64,000 nt of DNA from Thioclava dalianensis (GTDB lineage: Bacteria; Pseudomonadota; Alphaproteobacteria; Rhodobacterales; Rhodobacteraceae), in NCBI RefSeq assembly GCF_000715505.1, contig NZ_JHEH01000007.1, forward strand, positions 111,796 to 175,795, given 5' to 3'. Positions 17,496 to 26,295 of the stretch are shown here, in pieces (the first letter of the stretch is position 1; each line of letters begins with the position of its first letter). The notes beneath the pieces were generated by a model, which saw only the letters and a list, made by a program, of their open reading frames with translations, searched no databases and was not told the DNA's origin. The translations under genes and the position numbers were made by a program.

Positions 17496-19259
17496 GTGGC
17501 CACGCTAGCGTGCAGGGTCCGTGCAGGGCTATTCGTCATTCTACTCGCAACACTCGCGCCCCTCGGGGCCATGGCTGCGCCTTTTGCAGCCTATGTCATG
17601 GACATGCGATCGGGCGAGATGCTGTACGAGAAAAACGCCGATACGCCGCTGCATCCGGCATCGCTGACCAAGATGATGACGCTCTACATCACGTTTCAGG
17701 CAATCGAACACGGCGAGTTCAGCCTCGATTCCATCGTGACCGTCACCAAGCATGCCGCCAGTCAGCCGCCGTCGCGGCTTGGTCTGCGACCGGGCCAAAA
17801 GATCGCGGTGCGCTACCTGATCCGCGCCGCGGCGATCAAATCGGCCAATGATGCCGCCGCAGCCCTTGGCGATTACATCGGCGGCTCCGAGGCCGGATTT
17901 GCCGTGCGGATGAACCGCACCGCCAAGCAGATGGGCATGAAAAACACCCATTTCGTCAACGAGAACGGTCTGACGCGCAAAGGGCACCTCTCCTCGGCGC
18001 ATGACATGGCGATCCTTGGCCGCCACCTGTTCTTCGACTTCCCGCAATATTACAACATCTTCTCGCGCCGCTCGGCCGATGCCAAGGTCGCGACCGTCTA
18101 TTCCACCAACCGCCGCTTCCTGAACGCTTATGAAGGTGCGGATGGCATCAAGACCGGTTATACGGCGGCCTCGGGCTTTAACCTGTGCGCCTCTGCCAAG
18201 CGCGGCAACAAGCGCATCATCGCGACCGTGTTCGGCGGCACCTCGACGGCAAACCGTAATGCGAAAATGGCCGATCTTCTGGATCTCGGCTTCCGCAAGG
18301 CGCCCGAGAACGCGCGCACCCTGCCGCCCACGCCGCCGCAATATATCCCGCCCAGCTCGAGCCCGGCGCTGATCGCCCAGAACCTTGCGCCCAAGACGAG
18401 CCTGCGCCCCGATGATCGTCCCGATCTGCCGCAAGCCGATGGCGATGCGATTGCCCTCGCGCTGGCCAAGGCGGTTCAGAACGATCAGGTCGATGACAGC
18501 GTAACCGACACCCCCGAAGACGTCGCCGAAAACGATGCAAGCCCGGCAGATACGACTGTTGTCGCGGATGCGGGCCAAGTGGGGATCGGCGCAGATATCA
18601 CCGCAAGCCCGCGCCCCCTGCCCTCCCCGCGCGCCATTCAGGTGGCTGAGGTCAAGAAGGCCCAACCCGCTGAGGTCACCGGGGCAACCCCGCTTGCACA
18701 GGCCGCCAAATCCGATGCAGAGGCCGCGACCCCCAGCGACATCCAGCTTGCTTCCTACGACCCGGAGGGCACGTCGGACGCCGCCGCCCCGAGCGGCCCG
18801 AAATTCGTCCAGTCGACGCAGCCCCAGCCCGAGACCGAGGAATTGGCCAAGGCCCGCGCGATGGATCTTAGCGAGCGCTCTCCGGGCGCTGCCGCTCAGG
18901 CCATCACGAACAAGCCGGAGGCCACCCCGCAGGCCAAATCCGACATGATCCTCGCAGCGCTCACCCCCGAAGCCCCGACCCCTGCGGCCAAGCCGCGCGT
19001 TGTGTCGCGTGTCTCGACCTCGGGCGGGCGCAACTGGGGCGTCAGCCTCGGTCTGTTCGGCTCGCAATTCGCAGCCGAGCGGCACCTGCTGACGACCGCC
19101 TTGATGGATAGCGACACGCTTGGCAGCGCGCTGCGCAAGGTCGCGACCCGCACCACCGGTTATGAGGCGAACTTTGTCGGCATGACAGAGAACGGCGCGC
19201 AGCTTGCCTGCGCCCGGCTCACCGCGCGGGCGATGGATTGCAAGGTTATTGGCCCCTGA
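17496..19259 (+). CDS. D-alanyl-D-alanine carboxypeptidase with SPOR domain
   Basis: A periplasmic penicillin-binding protein that trims peptidoglycan stem peptides. It carries the three active-site motifs: SLTK, SAN and KTG (IKTGYTAASG). A long Ala/Pro/Asp-rich linker follows, then a C-terminal SPOR-like domain (RNWGVSLGLFGSQFAAERH onward), which would target it to denuded septal glycan. I prefer the GTG at 17496, preceded by AAGGG, because it begins directly with a good signal peptide (TLACRVRAGLFVILL to GAMAA). An upstream in-frame ATG at 17352 would put about 48 polar residues in front of the signal and lacks a ribosome site. Domain order is that of DacF/DacC-like enzymes in Rhodobacterales. 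Confidence 0.9.
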   Translation: MATLACRVRAGLFVILLATLAPLGAMAAPFAAYVMDMRSGEMLYEKNADTPLHPASLTKMMTLYITFQAIEHGEFSLDSIVTVTKHAASQPPSRLGLRPGQKIAVRYLIRAAAIKSANDAAAALGDYIGGSEAGFAVRMNRTAKQMGMKNTHFVNENGLTRKGHLSSAHDMAILGRHLFFDFPQYYNIFSRRSADAKVATVYSTNRRFLNAYEGADGIKTGYTAASGFNLCASAKRGNKRIIATVFGGTSTANRNAKMADLLDLGFRKAPENARTLPPTPPQYIPPSSSPALIAQNLAPKTSLRPDDRPDLPQADGDAIALALAKAVQNDQVDDSVTDTPEDVAENDASPADTTVVADAGQVGIGADITASPRPLPSPRAIQVAEVKKAQPAEVTGATPLAQAAKSDAEAATPSDIQLASYDPEGTSDAAAPSGPKFVQSTQPQPETEELAKARAMDLSERSPGAAAQAITNKPEATPQAKSDMILAALTPEAPTPAAKPRVVSRVSTSGGRNWGVSLGLFGSQFAAERHLLTTALMDSDTLGSALRKVATRTTGYEANFVGMTENGAQLACARLTARAMDCKVIGP

Positions 19260-19283
19260 CCTCCTCCCCAGAGGCCAAGAAGA

Positions 19284-19313
19284 AAAGCCGCGCTCCTGCA
19301 GGATCGCGGCTTT
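19284..19313. terminator. Bidirectional intrinsic terminator
   Basis: Perfect 9-bp arms AAAGCCGCG and CGCGGCTTT enclose a loop that contains the self-complementary TCCTGCAGGA. It lies between the convergent carboxypeptidase gene and ccoS, and has A/T runs on both flanks, so it can serve both directions. Confidence 0.75.
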
Positions 19314-19346
19314 ACTATGGGCGAGGTTAGGGCGTCCGTTGCGCGC

Positions 19347-19508
19347 TCAATCGCTTTTGGGCCGGTCGTCATAGGTGTCGGACAAGATCCGCTCGGCATC
19401 GCCCTTGGGATCGTCATATTGCCGCGAGCGCAGGGTCCAGAGGAACGCGAGCAAACCGATCCCGCCCAGAAAGAGCGATATCGGGATGAAGTAGATCAGG
19501 ACATCCAT
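19347..19508 (-). CDS. ccoS: cbb3-type oxidase assembly protein CcoS
   Basis: A 53-residue single-helix membrane protein needed for insertion of copper and heme into cbb3 oxidase. The sequence starts MDVLIYFIPISLFLGGIGLL and continues with the family segment LWTLRSRQYDDPKGDAERIL, ending in a charged tail. It is the last gene of the ccoGHIS cluster, 9 bases after ccoI. Confidence 0.95.
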   Translation of the reverse strand: MDVLIYFIPISLFLGGIGLLAFLWTLRSRQYDDPKGDAERILSDTYDDRPKSD

Positions 19509-19517
19509 GTCGAACCC

Positions 19518-21743
19518 TCAGCGCAGCCGCAATGCATTGAGCGAGACGGTAATCGACGAGGCCGACATCGCAAGGGCCGCCAAAAGCGGCGTGGCCAGAC
19601 CGCTCAGCGCCAGTGGCACGGCGACCACATTATAGAGGATCGAGATCGCGAAGTTCTGCTTGATCCGGCGCCGCGCGGCCCGCGCGATGCGCGCAGCCTC
19701 CGCCACCGGTTCCAGATCCTGCCCGAGCAGCACCATATCCGAGGCCGTGCGTGCGGCATCAAGCGCGGAGGCGGGCGAGATCGATACATGGGCCCCCGCC
19801 AGCGCCGCCGTGTCGTTGAGCCCGTCGCCCACCATCAGCACATGCGCGCCCTGAGCGCTGAGATCCGTGACAAGCTGCGCCTTCTCCATCGGCAAGACGC
19901 CCGCCCGAAATTCGGTGATACCAAGCCGCCCCGCGAGATCAGCCACGGCGGGTTCGACATCGCCCGACACCAGCCAGACCGATTTGCCCTGCGCCTTGAG
20001 CCCGGCCACCACGGCTTCGGCTCCGGGGCGCAGCGCATCGCTGAAGCGGATCGTGCGGGGCAACTGACCTTCGATGCTCAGATGGGTGGCCGTCGCCTGC
20101 CCGACCTCGGCCCCGATCCAATCGGCGCGACCAAGGCGCACCTCGCGGCCCTGCCAGCGCGCCGCGATGCCAAAGCCCGGCACTTCGCGAAGATCTTCCA
20201 GATCCGCCGGGCGCGCATTCGATGCGAGCGCCGCTGCGTGCAACGCCCGGGCCAGCGGATGCGCCGAGCCTTCCGCCAGCGCCATCGCGACGCTCAGCGA
20301 CGTCTCATCCAGCGCATCGAGGTTTTGCGGGCGCGGCGTGCCAAGCGTCAGCGTGCCGGTCTTGTCAAACACCACCGTGTCGATCTCAGCCAGCCGCTCA
20401 AGCGCGGTGCCATCCTTGATCAGCAGGCCACGGCGAAACAGCTTGCCGCTGGCCGCAGTGACGACCGCAGGCACCGCCAGCCCCAGCGCGCAGGGGCAAG
20501 TGATGATCAGCACGGCGGCGGCGATATTGACCGCCAGACGGAAATCCCCGCCCGTGCCCCAAGCCCAGCCGCAAAACGCCCCGAGCGCCAACAGATGAAC
20601 GACCGGCGCATAGGCGCGCGCGGCGCGTTCGGCCAGCGAGGTATAACGGGTGCGCGCAGATTCCGCCGTGGCCACGAGATCGGCCATCCGGTGCAGCGAG
20701 CTATCGCGGCCAGCCGCCGTCACCCGCAGGCTCAACGGGCCGGTAAGATTGACCTCGCCCGCACTCAGAACGGCACCGGGGGTCACCTGAACGGGCAGCG
20801 TCTCGCCCGTCAAAAGCGCACGATCCGTCTCGGAATGCCCCGCCTCGACGATGCCATCGGCGGGAATGCGTCCGCCCGGGCGCACCCGCACCAGATCGCC
20901 GACCCGCAGCTCTCCGACGGGAACCACGACCTCGCCTTCTTCGCGCAGCACGGTGGCGCGCGGCACTTCCAGCGCCGCCAATTCCTCGGCGGCAGAGCGC
21001 GCCACCGCACGGGTCCGGTAATCGAGATAGCGCCCAACCAGCAGGAAGAAGGTGAGCATGGTCGCGGCTTCGAAATAGGCATGCGCGCCCGAATGCGCGG
21101 TCTCGAACAGCGAGATCCCGAGCGCCAGAAGGATCGCGAGCGAAATCGGCACATCCATTCCCAGACGCCCGCCGCGCAGCGCAGCGAGCGCGCTTTTGAA
21201 GAAGGGTTGGCCTGCGAAAAGCGTGGTCGGAATGGCAATCGCGGCGGAGACCCAGTGGAACATGTCGCGCGTGGCGTCCTCTGCCCCCGACCAGACCGCG
21301 ACCGAAAGCAGCATGATGTTCATCATCGCAAAGCCCGCAACACCGATCCGCATCAGCAGATCGCGTCCACGCCGGTCGTTTTCGGTCGCGCTCAGAAGCC
21401 CCGGATCGAGCTCATGCGCCTCATAGCCGATCGCATCGAGCACGCCCACGAGCGCAGGGGCCGTCACCTCCGCCTCGGCCTCGACCGACACCCGCTTGAG
21501 GGTCAGGTTCACCCGTGCCGAGCGTACCCCGGGTTCGGCCATCAGCGCGCGTTCGACATCGGAGATGCAGACCGCGCAATGGGCCGTGGGCAGCGAAAGC
21601 ATGATCCGCGCGCCCGCCTCTTGGGCGGCCTTCCGTGCGATCTGGTCCGCCGAGGGCGCCGCGATACAGGCCGGACAGGCAGAGGGCGAGACGCGCTCGC
21701 GCCCCGTCTCGAACCCTTCACCCTGTGCCGAGGTCAGCGTCAT
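19518..21743 (-). CDS. ccoI: Copper-translocating P-type ATPase for cbb3 assembly
   Basis: A 741-residue CopA2/FixI-type ATPase that delivers copper for cbb3 oxidase maturation rather than for tolerance. An N-terminal CPAC lies at residues 23-26, followed by one heavy-metal domain with AHCAVC near residue 55. Then come eight membrane helices, the metal site CPCALGLAVP near 415, the phosphorylation motif DKTGTLT near 458 and GDGLNDTAALA near 637. It lies between ccoH (4 bases upstream) and ccoS (9 bases downstream). Compare the tolerance pump copA at 1698-4133, which has two metal-binding domains. Confidence 0.96.
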   Translation of the reverse strand: MTLTSAQGEGFETGRERVSPSACPACIAAPSADQIARKAAQEAGARIMLSLPTAHCAVCISDVERALMAEPGVRSARVNLTLKRVSVEAEAEVTAPALVGVLDAIGYEAHELDPGLLSATENDRRGRDLLMRIGVAGFAMMNIMLLSVAVWSGAEDATRDMFHWVSAAIAIPTTLFAGQPFFKSALAALRGGRLGMDVPISLAILLALGISLFETAHSGAHAYFEAATMLTFFLLVGRYLDYRTRAVARSAAEELAALEVPRATVLREEGEVVVPVGELRVGDLVRVRPGGRIPADGIVEAGHSETDRALLTGETLPVQVTPGAVLSAGEVNLTGPLSLRVTAAGRDSSLHRMADLVATAESARTRYTSLAERAARAYAPVVHLLALGAFCGWAWGTGGDFRLAVNIAAAVLIITCPCALGLAVPAVVTAASGKLFRRGLLIKDGTALERLAEIDTVVFDKTGTLTLGTPRPQNLDALDETSLSVAMALAEGSAHPLARALHAAALASNARPADLEDLREVPGFGIAARWQGREVRLGRADWIGAEVGQATATHLSIEGQLPRTIRFSDALRPGAEAVVAGLKAQGKSVWLVSGDVEPAVADLAGRLGITEFRAGVLPMEKAQLVTDLSAQGAHVLMVGDGLNDTAALAGAHVSISPASALDAARTASDMVLLGQDLEPVAEAARIARAARRRIKQNFAISILYNVVAVPLALSGLATPLLAALAMSASSITVSLNALRLR

Positions 21744-21747
21744 CGGA

Positions 21748-22212
21748 TCACCCCTTCACAAACAGCTCGAGGCGCTGACGAAACAGCGTCCCATCCGCGG
21801 CTTTCGCATCGAGATGCACAAGCCACGCGCCGGAGGTCAGCGACATCGGCGCGACATAGCTGCCGCCCTGCTGGACGAAGTCGGGCGTGATGTCTTCGCG
21901 GGTATGGGTCGTGCGCCCGACCACGGCGCTCAGCTCGCCCACCTTGGCGGGCAAGCCGTCCGCGTCGCGTATTGTCAGGCTCAGAAGGCCGTTGTGATAG
22001 TCCGGGGTCACGGTCCAGCCAAGGGCCTCTTGCGCGGCGCGGTTCTTGTCGAAGACCTGCGAGGCGACGTAGGAGTTGTGCACCTCCAGCCCCGGAAAGG
22101 TGCTGACCGCGTTCCAAGCCATCACCAGATTGACCGTGATGATCACGCCAAAGGCGCTCAGTGCAATCAACAGAACCTTGCGCCCCGTCATCGGTTTTGC
22201 AGTCGTGCTCAT
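21748..22212 (-). CDS. ccoH: cbb3 oxidase assembly protein CcoH
   Basis: A 154-residue membrane-anchored protein. A single N-terminal helix (KVLLIALSAFGVIITVNLVMAW) is followed by a periplasmic FixH domain with the conserved YHNGLLSLTIRDADG and LGWTV segments. It is needed for stable assembly of the cbb3 complex. Its ATG overlaps the ccoG stop (ATGA); an in-frame extension to 22278 lies inside ccoG and is rejected. Confidence 0.95.
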   Translation of the reverse strand: MSTTAKPMTGRKVLLIALSAFGVIITVNLVMAWNAVSTFPGLEVHNSYVASQVFDKNRAAQEALGWTVTPDYHNGLLSLTIRDADGLPAKVGELSAVVGRTTHTREDITPDFVQQGGSYVAPMSLTSGAWLVHLDAKAADGTLFRQRLELFVKG

Positions 22213-23660
22213 TTCGCTTTCCCATTGAAGACAGTTTCGGTCGAGGCCCGGTCGGTATTGGCGGTATCTTCCACCCAAACCTGCACTTCGGTGCGGTCGG
22301 AAGTTGCCAGCTTCGAGCCGGGCGCGGCCATGATATAAAGCCGCTGTGTCATGGTCTCATCCGCGGGCACCTGCACGGTCGCACCGCTTTGACCTTGCAG
22401 CGACAGGCTAAGCGAGGATTGCGCGATGCCCTCGGGCGCTACGACACGCACGCGGAAGGTTGCGTCTTCGCCCGCCTTGTTGCGCAGCCGCAGCGTGTAG
22501 ATATTGCGGATCGCCCCGTCAGGCTCGACCACGAACAAGGGATCGCGGTTCGGCGTGATATTGAAATCAATCGGAGAGCGCATGAAAAGCGCCACGATCA
22601 GCCCGACCCCGATGCCCCCCCAAAGTGTGAAATACAAAAGTGTGCGCGGGCGCAGGATATGGCGCCAGACATTGATCGCGGGCTGGCCCGCCCGCTCGCT
22701 CGCCTCATCCTTGAGCGCCATATAATCGACCAGCCCGCGCGGCTTGCCGATCCGGTCCATGGTCTCGTTACAGGCATCGATGCACAACCCGCAGGTGATG
22801 CATTCAAGCTGTTGGCCGTCGCGAATATCGATCCCCATCGGGCAGACATTCACGCAGGCCATACAGTCGATGCAATCGCCCTGCGTCGGGTCGTGCTGAC
22901 CTTTCTTGAGCTTGCCACGCGGCTCGCCCCGCCATTCGCGATAGGCGATGGTGATCGTGTCCTCATCCATCATCGCGGCCTGAATGCGCGGCCATGGGCA
23001 GGCATAGATGCAGATCTGCTCGCGCGCGAAGCCGCCGAAGGCGAATGTGGTCAGCGTCGCCACCGCAATCGTCGTATAGGCGATGGGCGAGGCGGTGCCG
23101 TGGACAAGATCGACCAGAAGCTGCGGCGCATCGGTGAAGTAGAACACCCAAGCCCCGCCGGTCGCGACGCCGATCAGCAGCCAAAGCGTCCATTTGGTCA
23201 GGCGCTTGCGGATCTTCTCGGCAGTCCAGTTCTGCCGCAACAGCCGGATGCGCGCATTGCGATCCCCCTCGACCCAGCGCTCGACGAGGATGAACAGATC
23301 CGTCCAGACAGTCTGCGGGCAGGCATAGCCGCACCAGACGCGTCCCAGCGCCGAGGTGAACAGGAACAGGCCAAGCCCGGCCATGATCAACAGGCCCGCG
23401 ACAAAGTAGAACTCGTGCGGCCAGATCTCGATCATGAAGAAGAAGAAGCGCCGATTGGCGAGATCTAGCAAAACCGCCTGATCGGGAAGCTCCGGGCCGC
23501 GATCCCAACGGATCCAGGGCGTGACGTAGTAGATCCCGAGCATCACCGCCATCAGCACCCATTTGAGCGTGCGGAAACTGCCCTTCACGCGGCGCGGAAA
23601 GACGGGCTCGCGCGCGGCATAAAGCGGCGGCGGGTCGGAGGCTGGCTCAGAGGAGGTCAC
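22209..23660 (-). CDS. ccoG: cbb3 oxidase accessory protein CcoG (RdxB/FixG)
   Basis: A 483-residue membrane iron-sulfur protein; in recent work the family acts as a Cu(II) reductase for cbb3 assembly. It has about five membrane helices, a CGYACPQTVW motif, and a dicluster ferredoxin stretch with CIDCMACVNVCP and CITCGLCIDACN, giving two [4Fe-4S] sites. The C-terminal part is an immunoglobulin-like periplasmic domain. It is the first gene of ccoGHIS, preceded by an FNR box at 23725-23738 centred about 71 bases before the ATG. Confidence 0.96.
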   Translation of the reverse strand: MTSSEPASDPPPLYAAREPVFPRRVKGSFRTLKWVLMAVMLGIYYVTPWIRWDRGPELPDQAVLLDLANRRFFFFMIEIWPHEFYFVAGLLIMAGLGLFLFTSALGRVWCGYACPQTVWTDLFILVERWVEGDRNARIRLLRQNWTAEKIRKRLTKWTLWLLIGVATGGAWVFYFTDAPQLLVDLVHGTASPIAYTTIAVATLTTFAFGGFAREQICIYACPWPRIQAAMMDEDTITIAYREWRGEPRGKLKKGQHDPTQGDCIDCMACVNVCPMGIDIRDGQQLECITCGLCIDACNETMDRIGKPRGLVDYMALKDEASERAGQPAINVWRHILRPRTLLYFTLWGGIGVGLIVALFMRSPIDFNITPNRDPLFVVEPDGAIRNIYTLRLRNKAGEDATFRVRVVAPEGIAQSSLSLSLQGQSGATVQVPADETMTQRLYIMAAPGSKLATSDRTEVQVWVEDTANTDRASTETVFNGKAK

Positions 23661-23724
23661 GACTCACTCCATATCATTTTTCTGTGTCGACAATCCCTCT
23701 TCCTATGACACAGTTGTGAACGCA

Positions 23725-23738
23725 TTGACCTGCGTCAA
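23725..23738 (-). promoter_or_regulatory. FnrL box upstream of ccoG
   Basis: TTGAC-CTGC-GTCAA is a perfect inverted repeat matching the FNR-type half-site pair. If it works as a class II activator site (centre at -41.5), transcription would start near 23690, giving a 30-base leader for ccoG. Confidence 0.8.
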
Positions 23739-23770
23739 AAAGTCAGATGCGAGACCCCGGTCAGGCCCGA

Positions 23771-24652
23771 TCAACGCAGCCCCTGCGCCGTCTTGAAAAG
23801 CCAGCTGATAAAGGCGCGCAATTGCGGGCGCTGAACGCCGGGGCGGGTCACGACGTAATAGCCCTTTTGCGCGCTGTCCTCGAACAACAGACGCAGCCGC
23901 CCGGCCTCAAGGTCTTCCTCGACCCAGACCCGCGCGGTAATCGCGACCCCCTGCCCCCGGCGCGCGGCTTCCAGCATCAGATTGCCGGGCATCGAGACCA
24001 TGCCCGCGGGCGCATCGCGCACCGAGGCGTGCTCAGCCAGCCATTCGCTGGCCTCATTGGTGCCCAACTCCTGCAACCACGGAAACCCGCTCAGATCGGC
24101 GGGGCAGCAATCATAGGGCACATCGCCCACAAGATCCGGGGCCGCGACCACGACGATGGGCGAGCGCACCAGCAGCCGCGCCTCCAGACCGGGCCAATGC
24201 CCCGAGCCGTAGCGCAGCGCCATCTCGATACCACCCGGCGCAAGCGTGCTCAGCGTCGCCCCCGGATCGATGCTCAAGCCGACCTCGGGATGGGCCGCGC
24301 GAAAGTCCGGCAAGCGGGGCAGCAACCACGCAGAGGCAAAGCTGGGCGTCGTCGAGATCTGCAGCGGACGGTTCGCGCCCTGCGCGCTCAGCGCCGCCAG
24401 TCCTTCGGCAATCGTGCCAAACCCCTCGCGCAGGGATTGAGCCAAGGCACGGCCCTGCGCGCTCAGAACCGGACGCGCGCCGCTGCGATCCAGAAGGCTC
24501 ACCTCCAGCCGGTCCTCAAGCGCGCGCACCTGCTGGCTGATCGCGGCATGCGAGACATTGAGCGCCCGCCCCGCCGCCGACATGGAGCCTGTCTCCGCCA
24601 GCGCGGCAAAGGCCCGCAATGCGGCCAGCGGCGGCATCTCTCGCCAATCCAT
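23771..24652 (-). CDS. LysR-family transcriptional regulator (GcvA-like)
   Basis: A 293-residue regulator. The N-terminal winged helix-turn-helix (about residues 8-66) includes SMSAAGRALNVSHAAISQQV, and the rest is the LysR substrate-binding domain. The sequence style is that of GcvA-like regulators. It lies between the ccoNOQP and ccoGHIS clusters and is divergent from two very small ORFs at 24754-25067, 101 bases away, so those are its most obvious candidate targets. Its ligand is unknown. Confidence 0.9.
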   Translation of the reverse strand: MDWREMPPLAALRAFAALAETGSMSAAGRALNVSHAAISQQVRALEDRLEVSLLDRSGARPVLSAQGRALAQSLREGFGTIAEGLAALSAQGANRPLQISTTPSFASAWLLPRLPDFRAAHPEVGLSIDPGATLSTLAPGGIEMALRYGSGHWPGLEARLLVRSPIVVVAAPDLVGDVPYDCCPADLSGFPWLQELGTNEASEWLAEHASVRDAPAGMVSMPGNLMLEAARRGQGVAITARVWVEEDLEAGRLRLLFEDSAQKGYYVVTRPGVQRPQLRAFISWLFKTAQGLR

Positions 24653-24753
24653 ATTGTAACCTCAACTTACAACCCGGAATTCTTCCTGAGTCGCCATGAT
24701 AACGCGTGTGCTGCATATTGATAGCATGTTAACCGCAGAAGCAGGAGGCCGAA

Positions 24754-24927
24754 ATGAAAGACAGAGTTTCGCTTGATATCTTCGAGCGCGCCCGGATGGG
24801 GCTGGATGCGACCTGCAGCGCCTGGCTGCACCTGCCCAACCTCTACTACCCGCCAGCACCCGATGGCGCGCGCGGCCAGAGCGGCACACGCCAGCGCTGG
24901 TTCGGCAAGGGGAGGATCAAGGAATGA
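24754..24927 (+). CDS. 57-residue microprotein, unknown function
   Basis: The ORF starts with ATG preceded by a very strong AGGAGG site seven bases away. The protein begins MKDRVSLDIFERARMGLDAT, has one cysteine, an aromatic/proline segment LHLPNLYYPPAPDGARG and a basic end. It has no signal or membrane segment. Its stop overlaps the next ORF's start (ATGA), which indicates translation of both. It is divergent from the LysR gene. I do not recognise a family. Confidence 0.6.
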   Translation: MKDRVSLDIFERARMGLDATCSAWLHLPNLYYPPAPDGARGQSGTRQRWFGKGRIKE

Positions 24928-25067
24928 TTGGCATCTGGGCCCAGAGCTTTCTGATCGCGACTGGTTATGATCCGCACGACCTGCGGGTGCAGAGCCTTCA
25001 CAACGCCGTGCGACAGCGCGAATTGCCTTGTCCCGAGCGGCGGCGCTTCCATTTAAAAAAGCGGTAA
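24924..25067 (+). CDS. 47-residue microprotein coupled to the preceding ORF
   Basis: Starts MIGIWAQSFLIATGYDPHDL and ends in a very basic tail (PERRRFHLKKR). The ATG overlaps the stop of the 57-residue ORF. A strong terminator follows 11 bases after its stop, consistent with a two-gene transcript. It has no recognised domain; the first 14 residues are mildly hydrophobic but too few for a normal membrane helix. Confidence 0.5.
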   Translation: MIGIWAQSFLIATGYDPHDLRVQSLHNAVRQRELPCPERRRFHLKKR

Positions 25068-25078
25068 CCCTCAAACTG

Positions 25079-25104
25079 AAAGAGGGCCCCACGGGGCCCT
25101 CTTT
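25079..25104. terminator. Intrinsic terminator
   Basis: Perfect 11-bp stem AAAGAGGGCCC / GGGCCCTCTTT with a 4-base loop, followed by TGTTATT on the plus strand. It ends the microprotein transcript and, in reverse, may end the ccoNOQP transcript coming from the other side. Confidence 0.85.
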
Positions 25105-25155
25105 GTTATTCAGACTGTCGTCTTCTGGCAGGCATCCCCGCCAAGACTGCCGAGG

Positions 25156-26046
25156 TTACTGACCACCGCCCAAGTTGTGCACGTAAGCAGCAACCGCGCG
25201 AATATCGGCCTCGCTCAGGCGGGTGTTCCAGTTTGGCATCACGCCATAGCGCGCATTGGTCACCGAATAGGTCAGCGTGTCCACATCCCCACCGTAAAGC
25301 CAGATCGCATCCGTCAGATTGGGCGCGCCCAAGGCCTGATCGCCGGTGCCGGTCTCGCCGTGACAGGCGGTGCAGTTATCCATGAAGATGCTCTCGCCTG
25401 CGCTGGCCAGAGTCGCGTCATTCTCTTGGCCCGAGATCTTGCGGACATATTGCACGACCTGCGCGATCTCTTCTTTCGACAAGATCTGGTCGCGACCAAA
25501 GGCTGGCATTTGCGAGAACCGGGCCTCGCCCTCGGGATCGGTCTCGTTGCGGATGCCGTGGGTGACGGTGAAATGGATGTCGTCAATCGTACCGCCCCAA
25601 AGCCAGTCGCTGTCGAGCAGGTTGGGATAGCCAAGGCTCGAATTGCCGCCCGCCCCTGCCCCGTGACATTGCGCACACCACGTGCGGAAGATGGCCGCAC
25701 CCGCGTTCTGGGTGTAGTTGCTCAGCTCGGGATCGCTGGAGATCTGATCAAGGCTGACCGAGACCAGCTTTTCCTGCACCGGCTTGTTCATCGCGGCGAA
25801 TTTCGCGACATCGGCACTCAGATCGGCTCGGGTCGAGCTCCCCAAGATGCCGGGCGTCGCGCCGGAGGCAAAGATCGGCCATGCGGGCATCGCGATCGAA
25901 TAGCCCACACCCCAGATTACGGTGGCGTAGAAGGTCCAGAGCCACCAGCGCGGCAGAGGGTTGTTATATTCCTCGATCCCATCCCATTGGTGGCCGGTCG
26001 TCTCGACCTCATGCGGTTTGGTCTTTTTGTTCGGTTTCTTGCTCAT
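25156..26046 (-). CDS. ccoP: cbb3 cytochrome c oxidase subunit III (diheme cytochrome c)
   Basis: A 296-residue membrane-anchored diheme c-type cytochrome that passes electrons into the oxidase. One N-terminal helix ([23 protein letters not shown]) is followed by two CxxCH heme sites, CAQCH and CTACH, each with a downstream Met ligand region (SQMPAFG and GVMPNWN). The start overlaps the ccoQ stop. Confidence 0.97.
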   Translation of the reverse strand: MSKKPNKKTKPHEVETTGHQWDGIEEYNNPLPRWWLWTFYATVIWGVGYSIAMPAWPIFASGATPGILGSSTRADLSADVAKFAAMNKPVQEKLVSVSLDQISSDPELSNYTQNAGAAIFRTWCAQCHGAGAGGNSSLGYPNLLDSDWLWGGTIDDIHFTVTHGIRNETDPEGEARFSQMPAFGRDQILSKEEIAQVVQYVRKISGQENDATLASAGESIFMDNCTACHGETGTGDQALGAPNLTDAIWLYGGDVDTLTYSVTNARYGVMPNWNTRLSEADIRAVAAYVHNLGGGQ

Positions 26047-26285
26047 TTCTCCACGCCTCCTTTGGTCACGTGGGACTCAGATTCATCCTGCGACTGCGGG
26101 TCGCCGAACGGCTCTTCAGACGGGTCTAGGGGGCGGGTGTCGTGGCGAAACGGGATCTCGGACGTGTCGTTATAGGTCCGCCGCGCGCCGGGCCGAAACA
26201 CCCAGAAAACGATGGCCACGAAGAACGCGAAGAGAAAAATCAGAAACCAGCTATCCGCGAATTCCCGGAAGATATGATAATCCAT
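26043..26285 (-). CDS. ccoQ: cbb3 cytochrome c oxidase subunit CcoQ
   Basis: An 80-residue single-helix subunit ([17 protein letters not shown]) with a long acidic C-terminal tail, as is usual for CcoQ. It stabilises the interaction of CcoP with the CcoNO core. It overlaps ccoP by four bases and follows ccoO by 10 bases. Confidence 0.95.
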   Translation of the reverse strand: MDYHIFREFADSWFLIFLFAFFVAIVFWVFRPGARRTYNDTSEIPFRHDTRPLDPSEEPFGDPQSQDESESHVTKGGVEK

Positions 26286-26295
26286 GTCTTCCCCC

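Noticed and set aside
19317..21890. Long open frame (about 857 codons) on the plus strand across ccoS and ccoI
   Set aside because: Antisense to ccoI and ccoS, which carry all expected motifs; the translated product is Arg/His-rich and without a domain.
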